From UMGS363 sp051891935 (lineage in GTDB: Bacteria; Bacillota; Clostridia; Oscillospirales; Ruminococcaceae), in assembly GCA_051891935.1 (NCBI GenBank), contig JBJFFR010000173.1:1-28476 (forward strand): 28,476 nucleotides of DNA, given 5' to 3'. Numbering within the stretch: the first letter of the stretch is position 1; each line of letters starts with the position of its first letter. This document shows positions 7,482 through 15,926 of the stretch, one piece after another. Under the pieces are notes generated by a model. It was not told the origin of the DNA. It worked only from the letters and a program-made list of their open reading frames with translations, and made no database searches. A program made the translations under genes and the position numbers.

Positions 7482-9233
7482 TTAACAGTATTGGCGGAGA
7501 ACCGCTGCTGCTTCGTCAAGAACGGCAACAGCTTTTCCGAGGTGCTGCTTTACAGCTTCGTTGTTGCTGATCTCGGTCATTTCCTTTGCCTGTGCGAGTG
7601 CATCTCTGCTTGCCTCGACCTGCGTCTGATACAAGCTGTCAAACCGCTTTATAGCGTTTTCAGCCATTCTCTTGTATGCGTTTTTGAGATCCTTGACAGC
7701 GTTTGTACGAACATCGTCGAAGTTTTCAAGTGCTGTATCAATGATGTTGGTCGTTCTTTTTCTGCCGAGAATTTTCTTGAAGGAGCTCATAGTTTCGGAC
7801 GGATAGCTTCCGTTTTCATCTGCGCCTGCAGCGTTGATGACCGACTGGCTGACGAGTACAAAGCTGTCGGATAAGTCATTTCCCGATGCAGCTTCTTCGG
7901 CAAGATTTGCAAGTCCGAGTTTGCGCGCAAGCTCACGTCCCATATCTCCAAGCACCTTATTGAGAGCCTTTTCGTGGATCTCTATACACTTCTTGTAAGC
8001 TTCGCCTACCTTGTCAACAAGGAAGGAGTAGAAGTGCTTTTCAACGTCTTCGGGATTTCCCTGATTTCTTGCTTCGTAAATGTCTTCACGAAGCTTGGAG
8101 AAGAAACCGTACATCCACTGTTCTGCCTGCTGCTGCATTTCGGTAACGCTTAAAACGATCTTCGGGCGGCGTTCCTCGATAGCCTGCGCAAGCGAACGGC
8201 ATTCTTCGTCTATCTTTTCGGAAAGGTCAACCAGCTTCTGCTTGTCGAGTGCGATCATATCGTAAACCATGTGTATTCTTGACGCAGTATCGTTGAGCAT
8301 AAGGTTGAGCATGGTTATAACTCTCTGTGTGCGGATAAAGTCCTTCTGGAGGATTATCTCACGCTTGAGCGACATTTCAAATTTGAGGAATTCGTTCTCA
8401 TAGAATTCCTGAAGTCCCGTTAGGTCGGGGCGGTTTAGACCGATCTTGCGGCGGTATTCGTCGATTCCGCTTACACCGTAAACTATCGCATTCGGAACTA
8501 TCTGTTCGCAGCGTTCGCTTACACGGTTAATGATCTTTTCAATATCGTTAAGGCTGCTCATTGCGTCGATCATATTGACGAGAACGAACAGCTTGCTGAA
8601 GCTCATCGGACGGATATGCGTTGCAAGGAATTCCTGCTCCGATTCGGAGAAGGGGGAGAGTGCAGATGCAACATATAATATAGCATCGGCATTTACGAGG
8701 TAGTCCTGTACCTGCTTGTCAAGACAGTCAAGGTCGGAAAGACCCGGTGTGTCGACAATGCGTATCTCTTTGAGAATCTCTGCATTGTCACGAATGTCGA
8801 TGTATTCAAGGCTGTCGGGGAAAGCCCTTGTGAGTTTTTCAAGACGTTCTCTCTGGAGATCGTCCGAGGTGAGCATTATGCGCTGACCGTTGGTGAGGAC
8901 AGCTTCTGCAGTCGGAGTTTCGCCGTAGCTTATCGAGTTGATGGTAAAGGTTTCGGGCGCAACATTTACGGGAGCGATTGACTTGCCGAGGATGGCATTT
9001 ATGATCGTGCTTTTTCCACGCTTGAAATCGCCGAGAACAACAAGCGAGAACGGCTCGGTACGGCGCTTGGTGATAGCTTTGTCCCATTGCTTGAGATTGT
9101 CGGTAAATTCTTCTCCGAGGATGCGGCAGACAGGCTTGTTGGCAAGTATCTCACGCATATAGTTCTGGATCTTTTCAATGTCAGGCTCAACGTCGGCATA
9201 AGTCAGAGTATTATTCATGTTTTCTTCGGACAT
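7482..9233 (-). CDS. Dynamin-family GTPase, apparently soluble partner of the operon
   Basis: A 583-aa bacterial dynamin-like protein. The GTPase domain has G1 GDFKRGKST (68-76), a G2 threonine in APETFTINS (93-100 region), G3 DTPG (161-164) and a usable G4 NMID (220-223). The rest, about 300-583, is helical and charged, as expected for a stalk or neck, with no clear membrane-inserting hydrophobic block. Dynamin-like proteins use GTP to remodel or tether membranes. Start: the ATG at 9233 lies one base after the stop of the upstream gene and has AGGTG six bases before it, so translation is probably coupled. An upstream in-frame start at 9263 would overlap the previous gene and is less likely. 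This is the last gene of the three-gene operon. The exact role is unknown. Confidence 0.88.
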   Translation of the reverse strand: MSEENMNNTLTYADVEPDIEKIQNYMREILANKPVCRILGEEFTDNLKQWDKAITKRRTEPFSLVVLGDFKRGKSTIINAILGKSIAPVNVAPETFTINSISYGETPTAEAVLTNGQRIMLTSDDLQRERLEKLTRAFPDSLEYIDIRDNAEILKEIRIVDTPGLSDLDCLDKQVQDYLVNADAILYVASALSPFSESEQEFLATHIRPMSFSKLFVLVNMIDAMSSLNDIEKIINRVSERCEQIVPNAIVYGVSGIDEYRRKIGLNRPDLTGLQEFYENEFLKFEMSLKREIILQKDFIRTQRVITMLNLMLNDTASRIHMVYDMIALDKQKLVDLSEKIDEECRSLAQAIEERRPKIVLSVTEMQQQAEQWMYGFFSKLREDIYEARNQGNPEDVEKHFYSFLVDKVGEAYKKCIEIHEKALNKVLGDMGRELARKLGLANLAEEAASGNDLSDSFVLVSQSVINAAGADENGSYPSETMSSFKKILGRKRTTNIIDTALENFDDVRTNAVKDLKNAYKRMAENAIKRFDSLYQTQVEASRDALAQAKEMTEISNNEAVKQHLGKAVAVLDEAAAVLRQYC

Positions 9234-9234
9234 A

Positions 9235-10224
9235 TCAGACACCTGCCTTTCTCGGGTCAGCACCGATGATTATTTCACATCTTACTTCAAGAGCCTGCTT
9301 GTTGACGGTATGAAGATCAGCAGCGCCGATATCATTTCTCCAGCTGTACAGAGTTTCGCAGTTGAGAAATTCCATTCCTGCGAAATAACGGCGCTCAAGG
9401 CTGTTCGTGCTGCTGTCGAGAGAAATGCTTCTTGCAGGGGTAACGTGAAGTGTTTCGTACATTTTTTCAGCCTTTTTGCTGTCAAATTCCTGACCGGTGC
9501 GGCTGTATATATCATTGATACCCTTCTGTCTTAACGAAATGAACACAGACGAGAAGTCCTGCGGTCTGTCAAGGCAGATGATGCCTGCGCGGTCTGAGGT
9601 CACATTTGAAAGTGTGAGCCAGTCCATCATTACCGATGCAAGCTGTTTGCCGTTGTCGGTAACGGGATTGACAACTTCGCTGTCCATAATGATACCGAAG
9701 CTCGGAGCTGCCTGATAGTAGATGCAGTGGTTGTTCTGAATGTGACCGCATTCGCAGCCGATGAGATAGGAAAGCTCATCCTTGGTGCATTTTTCGCACA
9801 GACCCGATGTAAGAACGATAACGGGCGAAGTGTTTTCTGCGGAGATAGAGTATATCTCCATCTTGTTTGGTGCGTTTCTTACAAAGACCTTCGGAATATC
9901 TATCATAAGTCTTTCCGCACAGGTTTTTGCTATTGCCCATATTTCGGGATAGCTGCTCTGTGAAGCTTCGCTGGCGGTCTTGAAGATCTGCTTGAATTTG
10001 TTGGGTATTTCGATGGTTACAAGGTTTTTGTAAATTTTATTCCAACCGGAATAGGTTATGAACTTCTGACGTACAGAAAAGTCTGCGTCGAATCCGTAGT
10101 CCATTCTTCCGCCGACAATGTGATCCTTCGATTTTCTTGTTCTTACGGCGAGATAGTTTGTAAAGCTGGTATCTATATCGAGCAGAGGGTTCTGCATTTC
10201 AAGTGAGTCGAGAACATCGTTCAT
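9235..10224 (-). CDS. M48-like (Ste24/HtpX-type) protein with degenerate zinc site
   Basis: A 329-aa protein whose middle resembles M48 peptidases: DELSYLIGCECGHIQNNH (149-166) aligns with the usual helix carrying HExxH, and SNVTSDRAGIICLD (206-219) aligns with the downstream segment that normally carries the third zinc ligand (E..aDRaGL). Here the first histidine is cysteine (C157-E158-C159-G160-H161) and the downstream glutamate position is asparagine (N207). It is therefore either a non-catalytic scaffold or a protease with altered metal ligands. No transmembrane helices are evident, unlike HtpX. GGAGG lies nine bases before the ATG. It sits between two dynamin genes, 1 base from the downstream one, which argues for a shared complex. 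Confidence 0.7.
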   Translation of the reverse strand: MNDVLDSLEMQNPLLDIDTSFTNYLAVRTRKSKDHIVGGRMDYGFDADFSVRQKFITYSGWNKIYKNLVTIEIPNKFKQIFKTASEASQSSYPEIWAIAKTCAERLMIDIPKVFVRNAPNKMEIYSISAENTSPVIVLTSGLCEKCTKDELSYLIGCECGHIQNNHCIYYQAAPSFGIIMDSEVVNPVTDNGKQLASVMMDWLTLSNVTSDRAGIICLDRPQDFSSVFISLRQKGINDIYSRTGQEFDSKKAEKMYETLHVTPARSISLDSSTNSLERRYFAGMEFLNCETLYSWRNDIGAADLHTVNKQALEVRCEIIIGADPRKAGV

Positions 10225-10256
10225 CGCTTTGATCCTCCATTATCAAATTACTGTAG

Positions 10257-10273
10257 CAGCCGTTGTACGGCTG
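10257..10273 (-). other. Intercistronic stem-loop in the dynamin operon
   Basis: CAGCCGT / ACGGCTG form a perfect 7-bp stem with a 3-base loop in the 63-base gap between the first and second operon genes. No T-run follows on the minus strand. It is more likely an mRNA processing or stability element than a terminator. Confidence 0.5.
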
Positions 10274-10287
10274 TAAAAAGCTCTCAA

Positions 10288-12336
10288 TTAATCGTCATTT
10301 GTAAGAGTATTATGAAGATTATATGTTTCTGCAAGCAGAGAACCGGTATATTCAGCAATGTTCTGAAGCTTGACTTTTTCGTTTTCGGAAATGGTCTTGC
10401 GCTCGGCTTTGAGCTGATTGAGATTATCGAGAGTCTTCTGTGTATCTTTAAGGATGATCTCTGTTTCTTCTTCGATCTTCTTTTTGAGTCCTTCAAACGA
10501 TGCAAATACCTGCTGACGTACAGTTTCGGAGAAGTCGCTGGAAATGCGCATTTCGTGGAACTGCTTTGAAACGGAGTTCTTGAAGTTGTTCTTGTACTTG
10601 TCAATTCTTTCCTGAACAAGAAGCTTGTCAACGGAAAGCTTTCCCGTGAATGTTCCTGCAAGACCTGCGATCGCCATGATGCAGAGGGTCACAGGGCCGG
10701 CTGTGGCAATGCCGAGGAAGCCTGCAAGGAATGCAGCTGCATAGTAAGTTGCGCAGAAGCCTACAAAGCCGGATGTACCGCCGAGAAGCGCACCCTTTAC
10801 GCCAGCCTCACGGAAGCCGACAAAAAGTCCGCCCGTTCCGACAGAACCGATAGCAACTCCGATAATGGAATCAACGATGCCGCCGTTGCGTGAATGACGC
10901 TGCGGAACAGCAAACATCTCCTGAATACGGGCAACCGATGCGAAGAACTCGTCTTCAAATGACTGCAGACGCTCTGCTTCATCGCTCAGGGCGATGTTGA
11001 TCTCGTTCTGTATCTGTTCACAGATGATCTGTGCTTTGTTTTCGATGTTTTCCTTGATCTTTTCGGTAAGCTTTGCATAAACGACCTTGAGCTTGTCACG
11101 CTTGAGGTCTTCGGCAGACATCGGATAATCGTCGATAACCTGCATTGCAGTTTCTTCGATCTGGCTCCAGTAGCCGTCAAGGATCGGCTTGAGTCCGTCA
11201 TAAACCTTGTTGGCAGCGTCGTTGATGCGGACGAATTCCGCACGCTTCTTGGTTCTGATAGCGTCGATCTCCTCGATAGCGGCGTTGTATTTATCCATGA
11301 ATTCATCGGTTTCCATCATAAGTGAGTTTTCACGGAGCACGATGGAATTGATGATCTCGGAACCGCTGCTGATTATCTTTGTTGCAAGGATCTGGAGAGT
11401 GATAGAACCTCTTTCCTGCGTGAGCATACGTTCAAGAGCGGCTTCAAAGGTCGGGAAGTTACTCTCGTTGAGCATTTCCTCGTTGTGAGCCTGCTTTGCA
11501 AGAAGAGCCTTCTTTGCGTAAACGCCGATTACCTTCGGCTTGCCGATCTTGCGCTTGTAAACGGCGAATTCCTTTGAATCCTCGCCCATAACGGTCTTTG
11601 CCTTCTCCATAACGTAGGAGCCGATGCGCTTTTCAACGGTTTCAACGATCCTATCCTCGTCTTCCTTTGAGAAGGTGCCGAAGCAGTTTACAGCGAAGAT
11701 GATACGTCCGAGATCGCTCGTGAGCATCTTCTTTTCAAGAAATTCCTTTTCAAACTGGGAGAAGGGCGAGTTTGCACTGATAACGAAAACCGCAGCGTCT
11801 ATCTCGGGGAGGATAGAGAGCGTAACGTTAGTCATCTGCTCGTCGTCGTTTAGACCCGGTGTGTCGATGATATCAACATTGTTCTTGCAGAAGTCGGTAG
11901 CATAGTGAACGGTAGCCTGCTTTACGCTTTCCGCACGTTTTTCCGATTCGTAGGAAAGCTTTGTAACATAGTCGGCAAGCTTGTTGATGTCAACATTTTC
12001 CTTTTCGCCCGTTTTGTATTCAACTTCAACATAAGGTGTGTCGCTGTATGTAACACGGTTGAGCGTAGCCGTTGCGGGAAGAACGTCCGCAGGAAGTACC
12101 TCCTGACCGAGCAGCGCATTGATGAGCGTACTTTTTCCTCGCTTGAATTCGCCGACGATGGCAACTTCAAAATGCTCGTTTGCAGTTTTTTCGATGGTAT
12201 CCGCAATAGATTTTGCAGTGTTTTTAAGATCGAGTTCTTCGCTGAATTCCTTCAGCTGGCAAAGGCAGTCTGTAAGCTCGCTGACGGTCTGCTTAAAAGC
12301 TGCGTAGCTGCCGTAATTAATAACATTTTCTCCCAT
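10288..12336 (-). CDS. Dynamin-family GTPase with membrane hairpin
   Basis: A 682-aa bacterial dynamin-like protein. G1 is GEFKRGKST (62-70), G3 is DTPG (158-161). At the G4 position the sequence is NCFG (217-220), so the usual guanine-reading aspartate is glycine. Long charged helices follow (330-475), then a glycine- and alanine-rich hydrophobic region (about 487-565) that would insert into the membrane as a hairpin, as in bacterial DLPs, then a final coiled-coil-like segment (575-670). First gene of the operon: AGGAGG lies five bases before the ATG and a consensus promoter lies about 100 bases upstream. It is probably the membrane-anchored half of a hetero-pair with the downstream dynamin; that is inference from gene order. 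Confidence 0.9.
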   Translation of the reverse strand: MGENVINYGSYAAFKQTVSELTDCLCQLKEFSEELDLKNTAKSIADTIEKTANEHFEVAIVGEFKRGKSTLINALLGQEVLPADVLPATATLNRVTYSDTPYVEVEYKTGEKENVDINKLADYVTKLSYESEKRAESVKQATVHYATDFCKNNVDIIDTPGLNDDEQMTNVTLSILPEIDAAVFVISANSPFSQFEKEFLEKKMLTSDLGRIIFAVNCFGTFSKEDEDRIVETVEKRIGSYVMEKAKTVMGEDSKEFAVYKRKIGKPKVIGVYAKKALLAKQAHNEEMLNESNFPTFEAALERMLTQERGSITLQILATKIISSGSEIINSIVLRENSLMMETDEFMDKYNAAIEEIDAIRTKKRAEFVRINDAANKVYDGLKPILDGYWSQIEETAMQVIDDYPMSAEDLKRDKLKVVYAKLTEKIKENIENKAQIICEQIQNEINIALSDEAERLQSFEDEFFASVARIQEMFAVPQRHSRNGGIVDSIIGVAIGSVGTGGLFVGFREAGVKGALLGGTSGFVGFCATYYAAAFLAGFLGIATAGPVTLCIMAIAGLAGTFTGKLSVDKLLVQERIDKYKNNFKNSVSKQFHEMRISSDFSETVRQQVFASFEGLKKKIEEETEIILKDTQKTLDNLNQLKAERKTISENEKVKLQNIAEYTGSLLAETYNLHNTLTNDD

Positions 12337-12439
12337 AGCAACCTCCTTGGATATAAATTACTGGAATATTTGAAATAATTATTAAAAAAATTATGACAGT
12401 GTTTCGTTGAAGATGCAATTTATCCAATAACTAACATTT

Positions 12440-12469
12440 ATTATACCACGTTACTATATAAAATGTCAA
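12440..12469 (-). promoter_or_regulatory. Consensus promoter of the dynamin-like operon
   Basis: On the minus strand TTGACA (12469-12464) and TATAAT (12445-12440) are 18 bases apart. Transcription would start near 12433, giving a leader of about 97 bases that is AT-rich and without an obvious riboswitch. Both hexamers match consensus, suggesting constitutive expression. Confidence 0.8.
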
Positions 12470-12497
12470 CAATTATTATAAAATTTGCCAAAAAATA

Positions 12498-12526
12498 TGG
12501 AAAATTAAAAGAAGGTATGCTATACT
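12498..12526 (+). promoter_or_regulatory. Promoter candidate for the HisA-like gene
   Basis: TGGAAA (12498-12503) and TATACT (12521-12526) are 17 bases apart with an extended TGC before the -10. It faces away from the dynamin operon promoter. Confidence 0.5.
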
Positions 12527-12578
12527 AATATTAATGATAAGATAATTTTATTATAAAATGAAAGGAAAAGAACAGAAA

Positions 12579-13349
12579 ATGAATTTCAGACCTTGTATAG
12601 ATATCCACAACGGAAAGGTAAAGCAGATAGTCGGGGGAAGCCTTGCGGACAAAGGAAATGCGGCTTCGGAGAATTTCGTTTCCTCCTACGGAGCGGATTT
12701 TTATGCCCGTTTATATAAGGAAAAAGGCTTGAAGGGCGGACATATCATCATTCTCAATGCCGCAGACAGCGAATACTACGAAGCAGACAGGCAGCAGGCT
12801 TTTTCGGCGCTCCGCGAATATGAGGGAGGACTGCAGGTCGGCGGAGGAGTCAATGCTGACAATGCTGCCGAATATATTGAAAACGGTGCTTCGCATATAA
12901 TTGTTACATCGTATGTTTTCAAGGACGGTTTGATCAATTTTGATAACCTTGACAAGCTTTGCCGAGCTGTGGGAAAGGAGCATATCGTTCTTGACCTTTC
13001 CTGCAGAAAAAAAGACGGTGATTACTATGTTGTCACAGATAGGTGGCAGAAATTTACCGATATGAAGCTTTCGCCCGAAGCTTTTGACAGACTATCATCC
13101 TATTGCGACGAATTTCTTGTCCACGCTGTCGATGTTGAGGGTAAGGCAAGGGGAGTAGAGGAAAAGCTTGCGGAAATGCTCGGCGAATGGGGAAAGATAA
13201 CCCTTACCTATGCAGGCGGCATAGGCTCGTTTGACGACCTTGACAAGCTTAAAACGCTCGGAAAGGGCAAACTTAATTTTACGGTCGGAAGTGCGCTCGA
13301 CATCTTCGGCGGAAGTATGGATTTTGAAAAAGTTGTACAATATCATTGA
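12579..13349 (+). CDS. hisA: Phosphoribosylformimino-AICAR ribotide isomerase, eukaryotic (HIS6) type
   Basis: Histidine biosynthesis step four, a TIM-barrel sugar isomerase (ProFAR to PRFAR). The sequence follows the fungal/plant HIS6 form rather than ordinary bacterial HisA: FRPCIDIHNGKVKQIVGG near the start, IVLDLSCRK, EFLVHAVDVEG, YAGGIGSFDDL and FTVGSALDIFGG. Length is normal. The start is uncertain: the ATG at 12579 puts the family motif right at the N-terminus, with AAAGGA about 12 bases upstream; an in-frame ATG at 12558 has no ribosome site. No other his gene is in the window, so it is an orphan here. Its stop codon overlaps the next promoter. Confidence 0.85.
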   Translation: MNFRPCIDIHNGKVKQIVGGSLADKGNAASENFVSSYGADFYARLYKEKGLKGGHIIILNAADSEYYEADRQQAFSALREYEGGLQVGGGVNADNAAEYIENGASHIIVTSYVFKDGLINFDNLDKLCRAVGKEHIVLDLSCRKKDGDYYVVTDRWQKFTDMKLSPEAFDRLSSYCDEFLVHAVDVEGKARGVEEKLAEMLGEWGKITLTYAGGIGSFDDLDKLKTLGKGKLNFTVGSALDIFGGSMDFEKVVQYH

Positions 13350-13374
13350 CAAATTCAACATATTTTTGTATAAT
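13346..13374 (+). promoter_or_regulatory. Perfect sigma-A promoter for beta-mannosidase, overlapping hisA stop
   Basis: TTGACA (13346-13351) and TATAAT (13369-13374) are 17 bases apart. The TGA stop of the HisA gene (13347-13349) lies inside the -35 box. It would start a transcript near 13382 for the mannosidase and possibly the two genes behind it. Confidence 0.8.
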
Positions 13375-13435
13375 AAGTTAGATAAGCTGTTTTAATTCAG
13401 CAGTATATTTTTTTCCCGAAAGGAGCATACCGCCG

Positions 13436-15904
13436 ATGATGATACAGTCCCTCAACGGACCGTGGAGAGTGAACTCTGCCGATGAAACAATAAAGCTCTA
13501 TGTAAATGTTCCCGGAACAGTTTACAGCGCAATGCTTGAAAATAAAATGATCGAAGATCCGTTTTACCGTCTTAATCAGTACGATCTGATCAAGATATCG
13601 GAAAATGACTTTGTTTTTGCCTATGACTTCATTCCTGCCGAAGCATTAATGAAGAACGACCGCTTATATCTTCAGTTCGACGGTATCGACACCGTTTCGG
13701 AGATATTTCTCAATGATAAAGCGATAGGCGCTACCGACAATATGCACCGAACCTATAAATTCGATGTTACCGACTGCATAAGACAGGGCACGAATTCACT
13801 TCGGGTTTTCATTCATTCCCCGATAAAATACATCAAGGATAAAAACGACGAGCGTGACCTGTGGGGCGTTTCCTCCACAATGAAAGGCTATCCGCATATC
13901 CGTAAGGCGCACTATATGTTCGGCTGGGATTGGGGTCCGGTACTGCCCGATGTCGGAATATGGCGTGATGTCAGCCTTATCGGAGTGAAATACGGTTTTA
14001 TTAATGATATTCGTATAAAGCAGGAGCATAAGCAAAGCTCGGTCAAGCTTTATGTTGATACCGAGATCGAAAATATTTCGGGCGCCGATCTTCGCATGGA
14101 GTGCGTTATCACCGACCCGAGCGGCATCAATTCCATTGTTAATACCAATCAGCCGAAGCGGCATAACTCTGCTGTCTGCGTAATACTCAATCCGAAGCTC
14201 TGGAATGTCAGAGGCTTCGGCAAGCAGAATCTTTACGAAGTCAAGGTCAAGCTTCTTCACAAGGGCGAGGTCGTCGACAAAAAAGAGCTTAAAATAGGTC
14301 TTCGCACGATAGAGGTTTCCCGTCAGAAGGACAGCGAAGGCGAGGAATTCTGTTTTAAGGTGAACGGCACGAAGATTTTCGCAATGGGCGCTAACTATAT
14401 CCCCGAAGATAATCTGCTCGGAAGAAGGAGCCGTGAGCGCACCGAAAAGCTTCTCAAGGACTGTGCCGCTGCAAATTATAATATGATAAGAGTATGGGGC
14501 GGCGGTTTTTACCCCGATGACTATTTCTATGATATCTGTGACGAGCTTGGACTGCTTGTATGGCAGGATATGATGTTCGCCTGCTCGGTATATGACGGCA
14601 ACGCCCCGGAATTCTGTGCGACCGTTAAACAGGAGCTTATCGACAATGTTCGTCGAATCGACCACCACGCCTGCCTTGCTATGTGGTGCGGAAACAACGA
14701 GATCGAATCCGCTTGGCAGTACTGGGGACTTCCGGATGATGCGGAGCTTAAACAAGGCTATCTCAATATGTTTGAGGATATCGCACCAAAGGTCATTGCA
14801 CAGTACGATACGGGACATTTCTACTGGCCGTCTTCACCGTCATCGGGCGGCGGCTTCAGGGACAGCGGCGCAAAGAACAAGGGCGATATCCATTATTGGG
14901 AGGTGTGGCACAGCCTTAAACCGTTCACCGAATACAAAAAGTATCTTTTCCGCTTCTGCTCGGAATACGGCTTTGAGTCGATCCCCTGCATGAAAACTGT
15001 CCGCACCTTTGCCGAGGATAGGGATCTTAACCTTATGTCGCCCGTTATGGAAGCGCATCAGAAATGCGAAGCCGGCAATGAAAAGCTTATGTATTATCTT
15101 GCGCAGATGGTGCATTATCCGTACAGCTTCGAGGATCTTGTCTATGCAACACAGCTTGTTCAGGCTGACGCTATCCGTCTTAACGTTGAGCAGATGCGCC
15201 GCCACAGAGGTATCTGCATGGGTTCTCTCTACTGGCAGGTAAACGACTGCAACCCTGTTATCTCGTGGTCGTCCATCGACTATTACGGCAGGTGGAAGGC
15301 TCTGCATTACTACGCAAGAAGATTCTACGCGCCGATAATATGCTCGGTCGATGACAGCAATAAGGAAGACCTTGTCATTAATGTTTCTAACGAAAAGATG
15401 ACAGAATTCAGCGGCCATATCAAGTGGAAGATAAGGAAGAACACTACCGAGGTGATCTCGGAGGGCGATTCGGGAGAATTCATCGTTCCGCCGCTTTATG
15501 CCTTGAACGTCTGCAATATCACAAAGGAAATGACAGGCCTTGACGAAAAAGACTATTCCAACTGTACGCTTGAGTATTCGCTCATGCACAAGGACGCAAT
15601 AATAAGCAGCTCGACCTTCCTATTCTGTCTGCCGAAGCAGTTTGAGTTCCTGCCGCCCGAGATCGAAATCTGCTGTGACACTCTCGGTGACAAATACTGC
15701 CTGACATTCAGCTCAAAGGCCTTTGCAAAGGGCGTTTATCTCGACTTTGATGAGTTTGATGTCGTTTTCGGGGATAACTGGTTTGACATAAACGGTCAGG
15801 ATGTCAGCATACTTCTTAAAAAGGACGCTCTTCCGCCGTACTTTACACCGGAGCTTGTAAAAGAAAAGCTGCGCATAAGATCCTATGCGGATATACTATA
15901 TTAA
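13436..15904 (+). CDS. Beta-mannosidase, glycoside hydrolase family 2
   Basis: An 822-aa GH2 enzyme that releases mannose from the non-reducing end of beta-mannosides. Domains in order: N-terminal jelly-roll sugar-binding domain (about 1-185, with FGWDWGP at 162-168, characteristic of beta-mannosidases), an immunoglobulin-like domain (about 190-295), the TIM barrel (about 300-620) and C-terminal beta domains. The acid/base glutamate is E422 in WCGNNEIE and the nucleophile is E510 in FCSEYGF. There is no signal peptide, so it acts in the cytoplasm on imported manno-oligosaccharides or N-glycan fragments. AAAGGAG lies ten bases before the first of two adjacent ATGs (13436, 13439). No transporter for the substrate is in the window. 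Confidence 0.93.
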   Translation: MMIQSLNGPWRVNSADETIKLYVNVPGTVYSAMLENKMIEDPFYRLNQYDLIKISENDFVFAYDFIPAEALMKNDRLYLQFDGIDTVSEIFLNDKAIGATDNMHRTYKFDVTDCIRQGTNSLRVFIHSPIKYIKDKNDERDLWGVSSTMKGYPHIRKAHYMFGWDWGPVLPDVGIWRDVSLIGVKYGFINDIRIKQEHKQSSVKLYVDTEIENISGADLRMECVITDPSGINSIVNTNQPKRHNSAVCVILNPKLWNVRGFGKQNLYEVKVKLLHKGEVVDKKELKIGLRTIEVSRQKDSEGEEFCFKVNGTKIFAMGANYIPEDNLLGRRSRERTEKLLKDCAAANYNMIRVWGGGFYPDDYFYDICDELGLLVWQDMMFACSVYDGNAPEFCATVKQELIDNVRRIDHHACLAMWCGNNEIESAWQYWGLPDDAELKQGYLNMFEDIAPKVIAQYDTGHFYWPSSPSSGGGFRDSGAKNKGDIHYWEVWHSLKPFTEYKKYLFRFCSEYGFESIPCMKTVRTFAEDRDLNLMSPVMEAHQKCEAGNEKLMYYLAQMVHYPYSFEDLVYATQLVQADAIRLNVEQMRRHRGICMGSLYWQVNDCNPVISWSSIDYYGRWKALHYYARRFYAPIICSVDDSNKEDLVINVSNEKMTEFSGHIKWKIRKNTTEVISEGDSGEFIVPPLYALNVCNITKEMTGLDEKDYSNCTLEYSLMHKDAIISSSTFLFCLPKQFEFLPPEIEICCDTLGDKYCLTFSSKAFAKGVYLDFDEFDVVFGDNWFDINGQDVSILLKKDALPPYFTPELVKEKLRIRSYADILY

Positions 15905-15926
15905 AATAATGATCGGAGTATCACGA

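Noticed and set aside
7332..7874. 180-codon plus-strand frame antisense to the last dynamin gene
   Set aside because: It runs through a promoter and terminator and over a real gene; no ribosome site.
13796..14818. 340-codon open frame antisense to the beta-mannosidase gene
   Set aside because: Shadow of a well-supported GH2 gene; no start signal or recognisable protein.
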